Positions 22,201-30,561 of a stretch of DNA of 64,000 nucleotides are shown here, one piece after another. The notes beneath the pieces are model-generated. The model saw only the letters and a list, made by a program, of their open reading frames with translations. It did no database searches and had not been told where the DNA came from. Made by a program: the position numbers and the translations under genes. How positions within the stretch are numbered: position 1 is the stretch's first letter; every line of letters starts with the position of its first letter. Source of the DNA: Schistosoma mansoni (Eukaryota > Platyhelminthes > Trematoda > Strigeidida > Schistosomatidae); contig NC_031498.1 in the NCBI RefSeq assembly GCF_000237925.1, forward strand, positions 12,687,906 to 12,751,905, given 5' to 3'.

Positions 22201-24785
22201 CTTATATTTGTTTAGATTCCCATTTCATTTAACATAACGATCAATTAGTTTTTTTCATGTAAAAAACAAAAAGTCATCATTTATGAACGCTAATTGAAAT
22301 ACCTGACTAAAAGGCAACATCTGTCAAAAAGCCCACAATATTTAAGGTAATATCACTTAAAAGCAACTACTTTGAATCAATCAATACACACAGTGTCACG
22401 TGACTACAGACCACAAGGATAAGATTTAAGACAATAATATCATATTAAAAATCACTCAATATTAAATAATAGACAGATCATTCATCAATATTCAATTTCA
22501 ATGCTAGCAACCATTTGAGAACCAACATAATAAGACTAGTAGGGGAAAAAGAAAATGGAATCATATGGATGCTACAAACGAAAGTATATAATTGTAGCCA
22601 AATAGAAATATTCACCAAAATTAATAAAAATCATATGAAAACAAACGAAATTCTATTCTTAAACGCTAATAGAAAACATTTGATAGTTTAAGTCGAAATA
22701 CCAATATATAAGTTATTTTTCCGAACCTCTGAAGAGTTATTGATGAAGAACAGTCATTTATAAAAACATATTGTGTGGATTTTTTTCGCTTTTCAGAAAG
22801 TCGAGTATCGAATACACATTTACAACAGTATACACTTTAACTACCTACCAGATATTATTTAGTAGTAATTCCCCAAGTACTTGAAAAAAAATTTGCATTT
22901 TAGTAATAAAAATAATATCTTTGTTAACAATCTATACAACGCTCACTTAAATTGAAGTTATCGAGTGAAACCTTGGTAGTGATACCAACAAACTCATTAA
23001 AACCTTTTAACTAAGGAAATCGTAAATAGGTTTAGTTTATATGAAATAAAAAATAAAGCATATAGTGTAGGTCGAAACGCAATCACACGGACAAAAAAAT
23101 TAAAAATTTCCGACAACAGTTGCACTTTTGCTATAGAAATTTATACAGATTGTTGAATTTCCATAGTTCTCATCACGAACTAACCTTGGTTCGACAACCA
23201 TTAGGAATCAAAAAGCACTAGATATCTGTTTCGTCCTAATTTGGGACTCCCCAGTAGTGTGCACCCATGATCCTGACAGGGGCGGAACTCAAAACCTTAA
23301 GGTCTGGCAGCGAGTGAATAACCTTTAGATCACTGAGTAAGCACCCGTTGATATACATGTTTACCTTCAATTAGTCCAAAATATTGCATAACCATTTTTC
23401 ATTGCCTCCGCCGGTAGCTGCCTCACATAGTCACGACAGCCGATGATGGTTGTGCAATATCAAAAACTAGTCAAAGTTGGACGTGTATATCATTGGGTGT
23501 TGACTCAGTAGTATAAAAGTTATTCATTCGCCGTCAGGCCCTAAGGTTTTGAATTCGGTCCCTGTCAGGGTCATGGGTGCACACTACTGAAGAGTCCCAA
23601 ATTGGGATGAAACAGATATCTAGTGCTTTCTGATTCTTAATGGTTGTCGAACTAAGATTAGTTCGTGATGTAAACTGTGAAAATCACACTTAAATTACCT
23701 TGTTACGATAAAGCAGCGTGTTATACGAAGATTGAAATGATGTATCAGTTTCGGGTATAAATTTATCAATATAACGCCTTTAAATTGTGAAGGGTTTGAA
23801 ATAAATGGATATAGAAAACAGAATAAATGGTTACAAACTTATTTTACGCCGATAAAGTTAAATACAGAAATGTAATTGGGATGAAAAGTTAATAGTAAGA
23901 AATAATTTGGTTTATTCACCAAGTACTTAGGTATGAGCCATACTTTAAAGTTGGCATATTTTATAATCCCTGAGTAATAAGACCAATTTCACAAATCACT
24001 ACAAGAAATGACTGAGAACCATAGTTTACACCATAAGATATTAAAATCGAGTATTTCTGGGCTCTGAAGAAAGACAAATATACATCAGATAAAATGTAGT
24101 TCGTCTGTTAGTTAAAAATGTGTATAGGTGTGGATAGTGTTTAAATACCAATATATTTTATTGCTGCTCTTAATTTCTTTGAATAACATAGTTACTTATT
24201 AGTATATTTACGCGTTTTAAGAGCGTAACAGCATTGATACAAGTACGAATTTTCACCATTTGGTCGTATTAGCAGACCAGTTGTTGATTCAGATGTTACA
24301 CATAGCAAAAGTACTCCTGGTTAAATATAAAGGCTTTATTCTAAAAGAAACAACTTTCATGTCTGATTAAAATGGTAGTTATCGAATTTTTCAGGTAACA
24401 TCCAAAGTATTAGTCATTTAAGGGATTATACTACATAAGCAAGTTCATTTATTCACTACAAAGATGTCGCGAATAGCCCTTACCCAAAGAGAACCTATTT
24501 GGCAAATAACAGAAAACTAAATAGATGTATTATTCACTGGGTAAATGAAAAACAATATTGACAAATCTTAAACAATTGTTTTAAAATTGTACGGTAACTC
24601 ACTTTCGAAAAGACATGGGAGTGAAGTACTCAGAAATACTTGTGGAGTATTACTGGATCCTTTTAAATTGTTTTCATCAGTTAGGTTTGAATTCGAAAAA
24701 TCAACCGGAACATCAACTTTCGGCTGACTCCTAATAAAGCTACTTGGTGTAACGTTCTGTTGTTCAGCTATACACTTTAGAGAGT
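5154..24785 (-). CDS. MINDY-1/2-like deubiquitinase gene (overall span, six supported exons)
   Basis: This is a MINDY (FAM63) family cysteine protease, known for trimming K48-linked polyubiquitin chains from the distal end. Exons in order of transcription are 24785-24603, 18295-17745, 12985-12879, 11386-11196, 10448-10306 and 5485-5154. Every junction has a GT..AG pair and the phases fit throughout. Recognised motifs in order are [18 protein letters not shown], the catalytic-Cys box [44 protein letters not shown], the His box [15 protein letters not shown] and [11 protein letters not shown]. These follow human MINDY-1/2 closely. A serine/asparagine-rich N-terminal region of roughly 190 residues precedes the domain. 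The C-terminal ubiquitin-binding tail and the stop codon were not found and may lie left of the window. Introns reach 6.3 kb and hold transposons. Confidence 0.9.
6850..7000 (-). repeat. Sm-alpha-like SINE fragment lacking its hammerhead
   Basis: The right-hand end begins GGGGGTTTTGTGGAG and reads inward through the same TIR-like end seen at 60.6 kb. It then has the complement of CCAGTGCTTCCAGG and, further in, the complement of the Pol III B box (GATTCAAACCC at 6966-6976). Between these, where the 60.6-kb copy has about 35 bases of hammerhead, the sequence goes straight from TGGACA to GCGCATCC. The 5' part beyond about 7000 is missing. Confidence 0.65.
9346..9383. repeat. (TA)n microsatellite
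   Basis: An uninterrupted TA run of about 38 bases inside the MINDY intron. Confidence 0.95.
9772..9845 (-). repeat. tRNA-derived repeat head (not a working tRNA)
   Basis: The minus strand carries an A-box-like TGGCTTAATGGTAAGG (about 9832-9817) and a B box GGTTCGAATC (9788-9779) at tRNA spacing. The acceptor and anticodon stems do not pair, so it is a tRNA-derived repeat rather than a tRNA gene. The adjoining segment (GTATGAGCCATACT near 9708) recurs near 23930, which supports a dispersed family. Confidence 0.5.
10179..10222. repeat. (TA)n microsatellite
   Basis: An uninterrupted TA run of about 44 bases, 84 bases beyond the low-coordinate end (splice donor side) of the catalytic-His exon of the MINDY gene on the minus strand. 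Confidence 0.95.
10306..10448 (-). CDS. MINDY-like gene, catalytic histidine exon
   Basis: The acceptor is TTTAAACAATAG and the donor GTAAGATG. The 143-bp exon encodes [19 protein letters not shown] and then [19 protein letters not shown], followed by NTILKHK. The FFRNNHF box holds the family's catalytic His. Phase in is 1 and phase out is 0, both fitting the neighbours. It is interrupted frames away from any long ORF, so ORF scanning misses it. Confidence 0.92.
11196..11386 (-). CDS. MINDY-like gene, exon with FEYT and YHGWLVDP
   Basis: The acceptor ATAAG is before 11386 and the donor GTAAGTG after 11196. The first base completes the Gly codon of FTG, then [16 protein letters not shown] and [20 protein letters not shown] follow, then [12 protein letters not shown]. 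All of these are family landmarks. The end is acidic ([10 protein letters not shown]). It ends in phase 1, matching the next exon. Confidence 0.93.
12879..12985 (-). CDS. MINDY-like gene, short internal exon ([13 protein letters not shown])
   Basis: The acceptor is ATCCGTAG before 12985 and the donor GTAAGTAG after 12879. It encodes 35 codons plus two bases: [18 protein letters not shown] and then [13 protein letters not shown], the counterpart of the human segment LQTGLDVNVRFTG. It was too short to appear as a free-standing frame and was found by following the protein family and splice phases. Confidence 0.9.
12986..15120. other. MINDY intron sequence, no gene seen
   Basis: This is the part of the 4.8-kb intron between the 12985 and 17745 exons that lies before the retroelement block. 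It is AT-rich. The minus-strand frame at 14451-14699 is hydrophobic but resembles nothing known. No repeat was identified with confidence. Confidence 0.5.
15124..15338 (+). repeat. 5' part of the 0.5-kb non-autonomous repeat, fused to an RTE
   Basis: From CTCAAATGTCCTGGTACGG onward this matches the 5' half of the repeat found complete on the minus strand at 28571-29096 and 58692-59198. Shared landmarks are GAGAGGACGAAAAGCGAATG and GGGGAGTTGG.AAACCCTGATT. At about 15327-15342 the sequence passes without a break into RTE coding DNA. Both parents share GATTC(C)AA at the join. The small open frames here are by-products of this repeat. Confidence 0.8.
15339..16976 (+). mobile_element. RTE-type LINE, 5'-truncated, with a 392-codon RT frame
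   Basis: This is an SR2/Perere-3-like RTE element. The frame 15695-16873 carries the RT domain in order: [69 protein letters not shown] (catalytic FADD at about residues 168-171), [10 protein letters not shown], and the C-terminal [12 protein letters not shown]...[12 protein letters not shown]. Upstream, 15344-15690 continues the same protein but has in-frame stops near 15548 and 15618. The C-terminus leaves the family frame after MKKDE through a one-base shift. The 3' end is GAGGGGTAACAGGCGTAAGTAAGTAA, with short AAGT repeats typical of RTE. It lacks the APE endonuclease. It lies in a MINDY intron, opposite to the gene. Confidence 0.93.
16977..17744. other. MINDY intron, no feature seen
   Basis: AT-rich intron sequence between the LINE and the catalytic-Cys exon. 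No repeat or open frame of interest. Confidence 0.6.
17745..18295 (-). CDS. MINDY-like gene, catalytic cysteine exon
   Basis: The acceptor is TTACTTACAG and the donor GTAAGTTTT. The first two-thirds is an Asn/Ser-rich linker. The end holds [18 protein letters not shown] followed by [20 protein letters not shown], the family's Gln and nucleophilic Cys box (Cys codon at 17876-17874). It closes with [15 protein letters not shown] in phase 0, which matches the next exon. Codon use is strongly AT-biased in the linker. Confidence 0.93.
18537..19606 (+). mobile_element. RTE-type LINE, 5'-truncated RT and 3' end
   Basis: A second SR2/Perere-3-like copy. It starts abruptly within the RT ([15 protein letters not shown]) and runs through [35 protein letters not shown] and [11 protein letters not shown]. 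It then shifts frame near 19130 and again near 19220, and continues in another frame as [20 protein letters not shown] and [19 protein letters not shown]. It ends SIGSNRSK with AGTAAGTAAGTAAGTAGTAAG at 19583-19603. The catalytic FADD is intact but the reading frame is broken, and the 5' half and endonuclease are absent. It lies antisense in the intron upstream of the MINDY catalytic-Cys exon. Confidence 0.92.
19607..21615. other. MINDY intron, AT-rich, no gene seen
   Basis: No family resemblance was found in the small open frames (for example 20165-20350 and 21088-21285). No repeat pair was identified inside the window. Confidence 0.5.
21616..22195 (+). mobile_element. Old, heavily decayed RTE 3' fragment
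   Basis: No long frame survives, but the order of landmarks is that of the RTE C-terminus: AAAGGGAGCATTCCTACAATG (KGAFLQ), an ACGGAGCTGAAAC (YGAET) stretch, GAGGAGGAAATTTGGAAAAG, AATCACAAGACAATCCCTAAAC and a 3' end CCCATGAGGGGTAACAGG. That 3' end matches the end of the copy at 16.97 kb. Many stops and shifts show it is much older than the 15.3 and 18.5 kb copies. Confidence 0.75.
22196..23162. other. MINDY intron, AT-rich, no gene seen
   Basis: No coding signal and no repeat identified. Confidence 0.5.
23216..23259 (-). ncRNA. Hammerhead ribozyme motif, one core change
   Basis: On the minus strand, CACTA is followed by CTGGGGA, then GTCC-loop-GGAC, then GAAAC, AGATATC and TAGTG. Stem I (CACTA/TAGTG) has 5 pairs and stem II has 4. 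The GAAA box and AUC cleavage triplet are present. The CUGANGA box has G instead of its second invariant A, which should weaken or abolish cleavage. The segment is 44 bases, the same length as its partner at 23582-23625. Confidence 0.6.
23582..23625 (+). ncRNA. Hammerhead ribozyme motif with complete core
   Basis: In order: stem I strand CACTA (23582-23586), CTGAAGA (23587-23593, a perfect CUGANGA), stem II GTCCC/GGGAT with a 5-base loop (23594-23608), GAAA (23609-23612), a very short stem III region CAGATA, then U-C (23619-23620) forming an AUC cleavage triplet, and stem I strand TAGTG (23621-23625). Stem I has 5 pairs and stem II has 5 including one G-U. The tiny stem III is a known trait of schistosome Sm-alpha hammerheads, which may work best as dimers. 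Activity is inferred, not shown. Confidence 0.7.
24603..24785 (-). CDS. MINDY-like gene, upstream N-terminal exon
   Basis: The exon has acceptor TTCTAACAG before 24785 and donor GTGAGT after 24603. It is open for 60 codons and encodes a polar, serine-rich segment (start [11 protein letters not shown], end TSLPCLFE). It ends with one base (A), which completes an Asn codon with the AT at the start of the next exon at 18295. This phase agreement is the main evidence. Its amino-acid sequence is not conserved enough to recognise alone, as expected for the disordered N-terminus of this family. Confidence 0.65.
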
Positions 24786-25599
24786 CTGTTAGAACAAAAA
24801 GTATATTTTTTTAGTAAATACATGAATAATGCTTGAAGTATATTTCGTACTAAAATCCACAAATTATGAAGTAGAAAGGTACTACAATTTTATGAGGCAT
24901 ATCTATGTAAATAATAAACATAAGTATCATTGATATCAAATAAAGATTTATCAAAATTGTAGTTGGTTGCAAAGTTTTAATTATTAATCCTGAAAAAATG
25001 TTGTAAACTTCGTAGACGCTTGGTATGATTCCACGGTTTTCTTAACTGTAATGGCTATTTTTATCATTATCCAGAAAAGGTCTACATATATCATGTGATT
25101 GATAACGTTCCACTTTCTGTTATTACATTTATCAGACTAGAAATGGAGTCATTTCACCACAGAATGATGTGCAACAGTAAATAAACAAGTACACTTGAAT
25201 CTTCTACACAATCTGACTAGTCCAGTTCTATTGTGATGTAAAATTTGTATACTGAATTTACACTTTACCACTCATTAATTCGTAATCTATCTATCTGGTA
25301 AATTGAGATGGCTATAATTCTCGGAATGATAAACAATACACAGTGGCGAATGTTTGATCAACCAACTAAGGTTGAGGGTTTTAGTAACACACTAATATTC
25401 TATGTAAATGCTACGTTATTAATTGTAGATATATCCTATGTTTGTTTTGTTTATTTGTAAAGTATGTTTGCAACTAAGTCAAAGTAGATCAATACCATAA
25501 CTGATCTCGAAAGTTACTGAATTAGTTTGAGCCAACAGGAGTTTGATACCAGGAAGACACCAATGCAATCACTCTAGTTCATTTCATGAAGATCAAAAG

Positions 25600-26170
25600 A
25601 TAAATTAGCGCAAGACAAACGAGACAAAATAAATTGCACCGACTGTTACAAACATTATGTTGGACAATGTGAACCCCACTCCTGACCTATGCATACACGA
25701 ACACAAACTATCACTGAAAAAACACGATATACTATCACTGATATTAATGCATTTGACAACTATGGACATGAATTTGACTGTGAAAACGTTGAAACTATAA
25801 ATCAAGAGAATGTCAGAGGATTAATGGGAGCATGGGGTTCAGAACAATTAGAAACCAACGGACATATTGGATTGGACACGATCTATCAACCCATTTGAAA
25901 GAGGCATATTGACAACCTTACCAAAGACCGGCGGAACAAAACAGTCAACCCAAGTGAAAACAACTGAAAACAATGAAACTTATGAGGATAACCAAGCATA
26001 ATCAAGTCCACCAGAAGAATCTGATTCAAGACTAATGAAATAGCTGAGAAGCTCACTTTTACATCAACTAGGCTTAATGATGTTACCCAGAATAACAATG
26101 AAAGCTCCATAATCAAACCACCTAGCTCAAAAAACTCAGCAACATCAGGAATATATACCAGAGTCAAGGA
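25600..26170 (+). mobile_element. Penelope-like element fragment, GIY-YIG end
   Basis: The plus-strand DNA encodes NCTDCYKHYVGQCEPHS-like sequence around 25629-25680, the pattern of the C-terminal GIY-YIG endonuclease of Penelope-like elements (a C..C..HYVGQ start). It is followed in another frame by ITDINAFDNYGHEFDCENVE and SEQLETNGHIGLDTIYQPI, the usual end of this module (GHEFD, then a .INRHI.LD.IY.P motif). The piece at 26073-26130 recurs in part at 34.24-34.30 kb. It is a fragment, broken in several places, with no RT part attached. Confidence 0.6.
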
Positions 26171-27389
26171 TCTCCATCATTTCATAATACATTTTGGTTA
26201 TCTTGATGAAAGACTCAGTGAAAAATCCTCTCATCTTAAAGATACCTAAGTTTGCATTCTTTCCCATAATGAAGCATTCATAACACTAATTTAATGTGTT
26301 TATGCTAATGCCTTTATAAGTAAAAAAAGTTAGTGTTAAGCACAAGAATCGAAACAAGTGTTATAGGATAGCAACTGATGACTTCGAACAGAGAAAACTC
26401 ATGAGAAAGCATGCCATCCATACATCACATAGAGCATATATTCCTCAGTTCAAGACTAATGACTTGTGTGAGGGCCTATATGAACATGGTGCAAAGATTA
26501 TGACACGCTGGAACTAAAGATAAAATTTATAGAAACTTTTCTAGTAACTGGTGACAATGATAAGCGATAATGCTGTTTTGTGATTTGTAACCTTACATAT
26601 ACCTATTGTAATTTCAAAAACAAAGACATAGGAAGTGCTTATTTATGCAAGGGTTTGGTGACTTTCCCTGACGTTGATGGTCAAGTATTAACACGAAAAC
26701 TCAAAATAGTGATCCATTTGTTGGAAAGAAGGTACGAGACAGGAACAAAGAAAAGTAGTCAAAATCGAGAAAATTATTAAAAGGTCTCGCACAGAATGAT
26801 ATAGCCGGAAATAGGACTGTTTGTGAAGTAAAACTGTATGGAAATGTAAGGCCTAAAATTAAATTCGTTGATGAAAAACCTGGAGAAAGTTAAGGAGATA
26901 TCGAAAATACAATCAACCAAATGAAATAAATATGATTTAAGCCTGTTAAGGGATCTTCTCTGTAAGTATTACAGATCTTTTGGAAGGACGTGTTAATTCG
27001 AAATATTAATAAGCTGTAGTGAACAATTCACAATTTGTTTTAACATGTTAAGAAATGCTTATAGATAGGCAAGCTACCAGTCAAACCGTTGGAAAACGAA
27101 ATGAAAGCACTCAACAAAAACTTGCGGGCAGCTTTGTCGGGAAAGTTTTGTTGGAGGTATGTGAGGGGACGGCTAAAGAATCGGCCCCAACTCCTAATAA
27201 TCTGGGTAGATTCATATTGGATCAGTTGAAAAACCTGTTTATATGTGTTAGACCCGTGAATTTACATAGATATTGATGAGACAAATCTCGAGAATGAACG
27301 GAACTCATTATCAACATTCCCAAGGGTTCTGATACAAAACTATGTAAATGTTAGCAAACTAGACTTCTTTGAAAAAATAGGAGAATTAC
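26171..27389. other. Unclassified stretch upstream of the tentative MINDY first exon
   Basis: Frames such as 26580-26780 and 27055-27276 have more even codon composition than the intronic DNA and may be remnants of another element, but I do not recognise them. No splice or promoter feature is clear. Confidence 0.3.
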
Positions 27390-27444
27390 CCTCATCCGAA
27401 TGAATAGCTGAGGAATCTTCATTCGACTTTCGAGTTGAAGCCAT
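27390..27444 (-). CDS. Tentative first coding exon of the MINDY-like gene
   Basis: The minus-strand ATG at 27444 opens MASTRKSNEDSSAIHSDE and ends with one base before a GTAATT donor. That single G joins the AC at the start of the exon at 24785 to give an Asp codon, so the phase fits. The acidic, serine-rich content suits a MINDY N-terminus. The donor is weak and the exon is short, so chance cannot be excluded. Another ATG at 27452 is in the wrong phase. Confidence 0.35.
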
Positions 27445-28570
27445 TTCTTCATTGTTCACTTTTTACAAAACCCATGTGGTCGACTGGCTGCAAGCACAGT
27501 AGAGTTGATGGTAACCGCAGCTGAAATTGGAGTACGAATTAATATCAGCAAACGCAGTGATTTCTCAAGAAATCCCAAAGTTATTAAGGTTAAAAAACGA
27601 GACTAATTTATGGGCAAATCAATCAGATTTAGGATAACAGGTCTCGGATTTTGGCGCGAAATTCATTCATCCATTTAGCTAAATAACGTCTTGGCATTTT
27701 AGCTTATGTCAGTTCGTGATGAAACCTCTAAATTTAACTGTAACCATCAACTTTAAGTCGTAATCTTTATTCTTCACCCAGGTTTATGACCCTTATTTAA
27801 CCCTAGTAAGTAGATGAACATTCTCAAAATCACTTTAGCGCCGCTCAAATATCGTCCATAAACTATAGACTCGCCGAAAACTGTTCGTCAAAGAATAGTG
27901 ATGAGTGTCAAGTTTTAGTGAGGTAATTAAACCCTAATGCCTATAACCAAGACGCTTCATGAAGCTGCTAGTGAATCTACTAAGTATCTTGCTATAACAC
28001 ATCATTGTAAGCAACATTCTTCTTATATATACATATATATCAATGGATAGAATAGCGACCTTAGACTTATCTAGCCTCGTTTGATTTAAACAGTAAATGA
28101 AGATATTTGCTGACATCAGTGACCATTGAATTATAACATGAGTCTGGTAAACGCTGAGGGAATCTCTGGATCTAAAATAGCTTTTTGACAACATAGGAAA
28201 CCTGACATATACGTCATTGGTAGGTGGTTGGTGTATGTTGTCGTTCGAGAGATGTCAGGTAACACATCCGTGATGACTGCGTTGGCAAGTGACGGCAGCA
28301 CAAAAGAATTGTAGCTTGCAAAAAACGACTCACACTTTTCTAACTAAAGTTACAAGTCCCTATGGATTAACTAAACTACTTTTCTGAGTTCAAATGTTGG
28401 GCCTGAGTGATGAACAATGAACAAATATACCAACAAAACGACAGATAGGTACGCGGTCTGTCAATTTAAACCGAATCGCAGTGAATTGCAATCTATATTT
28501 TCCAGTTTGGCCATGATTAAAATATGTCGCTATGCGATATACCCGAGATAACTTAGAGTCGACCTTGAGT
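27445..28570. other. Stretch with no recognised gene; would contain the MINDY promoter if the first exon is right
   Basis: No core promoter element can be picked out by eye. The minus-strand frame 27934-28194 resembles nothing known. Confidence 0.35.
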
Positions 28571-29096
28571 TATTTATTTTATTTATTTATTTGAACACAA
28601 ATATTGGTACAAGAGAGCACCAGATATATATGCGCCACACATATCTCATTTGATTTGTGTGAGGGCTGTGATACTGCCCGAGTGCCCGAACCGAAGCAGG
28701 TGGTTTTCTTAGGAGGCCACACTCTGAGCCTTTGACCTTAAGGTTTAACCCACAAGGCAGTGGAACATCGTGAGGAGATGCAGTCCCATGGTAGCCGGTG
28801 ACCAACGATTGATTCATACGCCATTTGTTCCCTCAGGATACCGGAGCCCATGTGCACCATTGGTTTTGAATCAGGGTTTCCCAACTCCCCTAGGTGGACT
28901 TTCCGTGTGCACTAACCCGGTTAAAGCACCGGACATTCGCTTTTCGTCCTCTCAATTTCGTAAACAACAGTAATGCCACGATAAGGCAGTGAGTAGGACT
29001 TCCCTGGCATAGGCTGTATACGCGTGGCCATATGAGAGCATTTCGAGAGGGAGAGCGGACTCTCCTCACTCTCGGCCGTACCAGGGCATTTGGAGG
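28571..29096 (-). repeat. 0.5-kb non-autonomous repeat with (AAAT)n tail, complete copy
   Basis: Read on the minus strand it begins CCAAATGCCCTGGTACGG and ends with ...GTGTGGCGCATATATATCTGG, TACCAATATTTGTGTTC and an (AAAT)n tail (28571-28592). It has no coding frame of its own beyond a 76-codon chance frame. Its last 60 bases resemble the 3' end of the RTE-like LINE at 34.75-35.32 kb (GTGTGGCGCG...TTGTACCAATAT...(AAAT)n), so it is probably mobilised by that LINE's machinery. Other copies are at 15124-15338 (5' part), 42843-43151 and 58692-59198. Confidence 0.8.
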
Positions 29097-30348
29097 CTTG
29101 AGTTAGCTATTGAAATAATCACTCAAAAAGCAACCCGTCGTCCCAACATTATCGGGAAGTTTTCGAATTCCGGGTAACAATGTAAAGTCGATAAAGCAGT
29201 TTTGAAGAATCGTCATACATGTATGTGAAGTTATTATTACAACCCGTTTACACAAGAACAGTATCCAAACAGATTGATAGCTACGTAACGTCACGACAAA
29301 ATAATAATAGATCAAAATCGTTTCAAATACAAACACCTACTAATAAGTGACAACGCAGGACATATTTATGGTAGTTAAATTATAACAAGGATCAGGCCAA
29401 AGACCCACAGTAGTTCTTAGTAATGCAAAGTAGTGAACCAGTGTTTCGTGAAGCATCATAAGGCAGTCAACACAGTCGACACACCTGCGACCAAAAGGAC
29501 TAAAGAGACAACGGTCGTACTGCTAACTGGGATTCTCAGGAATATCCTGACTGCTTAAAAACGAAGTCGACCAACTGACAGAACAGACATAAGTTGTTTC
29601 GAAAACCATGGGGTTCGCTTACGCAATAATGCTTACTTAGCATATTAGAAACTTATTCATGAAGAAGAATGCTAAATACTTACTGAAGAAGCAAAGCTAA
29701 ATCCCTTTATGCTATATGTGTACACTTAAGAAGATATATACAGATGGTTCAAATGTTCCGAAACATTGGAAAAAGCCGCGGGGCCGACCTTGACTGAATA
29801 CACCGTGCTCAACGTATTATATGATGTTTTATGTTTTGAATGATCTCATGTTGTTGTACACTGATTAATAAATCTCTCAGTCAGCTGACTTTTGTATAGT
29901 GAAGCAATAAGTCATGCAGGGACCCGGGTATGTGAAGTGATCAAAACTAGCAAGATTATAGCTAATCAGACTTAAGACAACTGATCGAATCTTGTAAGAA
30001 TTATCACATACCTCTAAAAAAGCTTTGAAAACGTTCCACTAACTACCCTAGAAATAAATAAGTCCTTCTTAACCTGTTTTATTATGAACTGGTATGTAAC
30101 CCTGTGGTTATAAATAACTTTTGAGTACAATGGCCGGAAGATAAATGAGCAAGAAGAAGATGGTGGTTCGAGGAACAAACGTATTCACTGTAGACAGAGG
30201 TATGTGAGTGTGACGCTACTTATCCGAGTATCCAGGAGAATAAATGGGTTTCAAAAGTTCTGTGCCTGAACATGGCCTTGATGCTTGATAGAATGTTTTT
30301 TGCTTGTGGTCAACACCTGACGGTGAATTACTCCATCGTCGTATCAAG
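29097..30348. other. Unclassified stretch with an LTR-like region near 29370-29960
   Basis: The DNA at about 29370-29960 is less AT-rich than its surroundings and contains an AATAAA near 29868 followed by CTCTCAGTCAG. It could be an old LTR-type fossil, but no paired end was found. No host gene is seen. Confidence 0.25.
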
Positions 30349-30561
30349 GTACTATGGCTGCTTTGAAGACCGTATAGCACAAAGGAAGTTATACAGAAAT
30401 GCATCAGTAAAATTAGGTGCAAGGGAAAATTTGCAACCATGGCGTGCGTTAAATTAGTGCGTGTTGGTTGTTCTCGAACTTGAGGAGGATTTGTGGACCG
30501 TTCGAAATTCAGTGGCTCGACTGCCGAATGATTTGGCTAGGGCTCAGTGACATTTCACTGG
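30349..30561 (+). repeat. Dispersed repeat, copy 1
   Basis: It matches 39730-39965 in the same orientation. Shared landmarks are GTACTATGGCTGC, TGAAGACCG.ATA.CACAAAGG, CCATGGCGT.CG.TTAA, TCAGTG.C.C.ACTGCCG, ATGATT.GGCT and TCAGTGA.ATTTCACTG. The family is not recognised. No open frame spans both copies. Confidence 0.7.

Larger units (their letters stand above)
23163..23690. repeat. Head-to-head pair of hammerhead SINEs (large palindrome)
   Basis: The left half (minus strand, about 23163-23370) and right half (plus strand, about 23490-23690) are inverted copies. Shared parts are the outer ends (TCACGAACTAA near 23172 and TTAGTTCGTGATG near 23657), GGTTGTCGAAC, AGTGCTTT.TGATTC, the hammerhead, CATGGGTGCACACTACTG, CCTAAGGTTTTGA, and CACTCGCTGCCAGACC versus CATTCGCCGTCAGGCC. 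A spacer of about 120 bp separates them. Each half has a hammerhead motif in the same place, so the transcribed strand of either half carries a ribozyme-like fold. It lies 0.9 kb from the MINDY exon at 24603. Confidence 0.75.
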
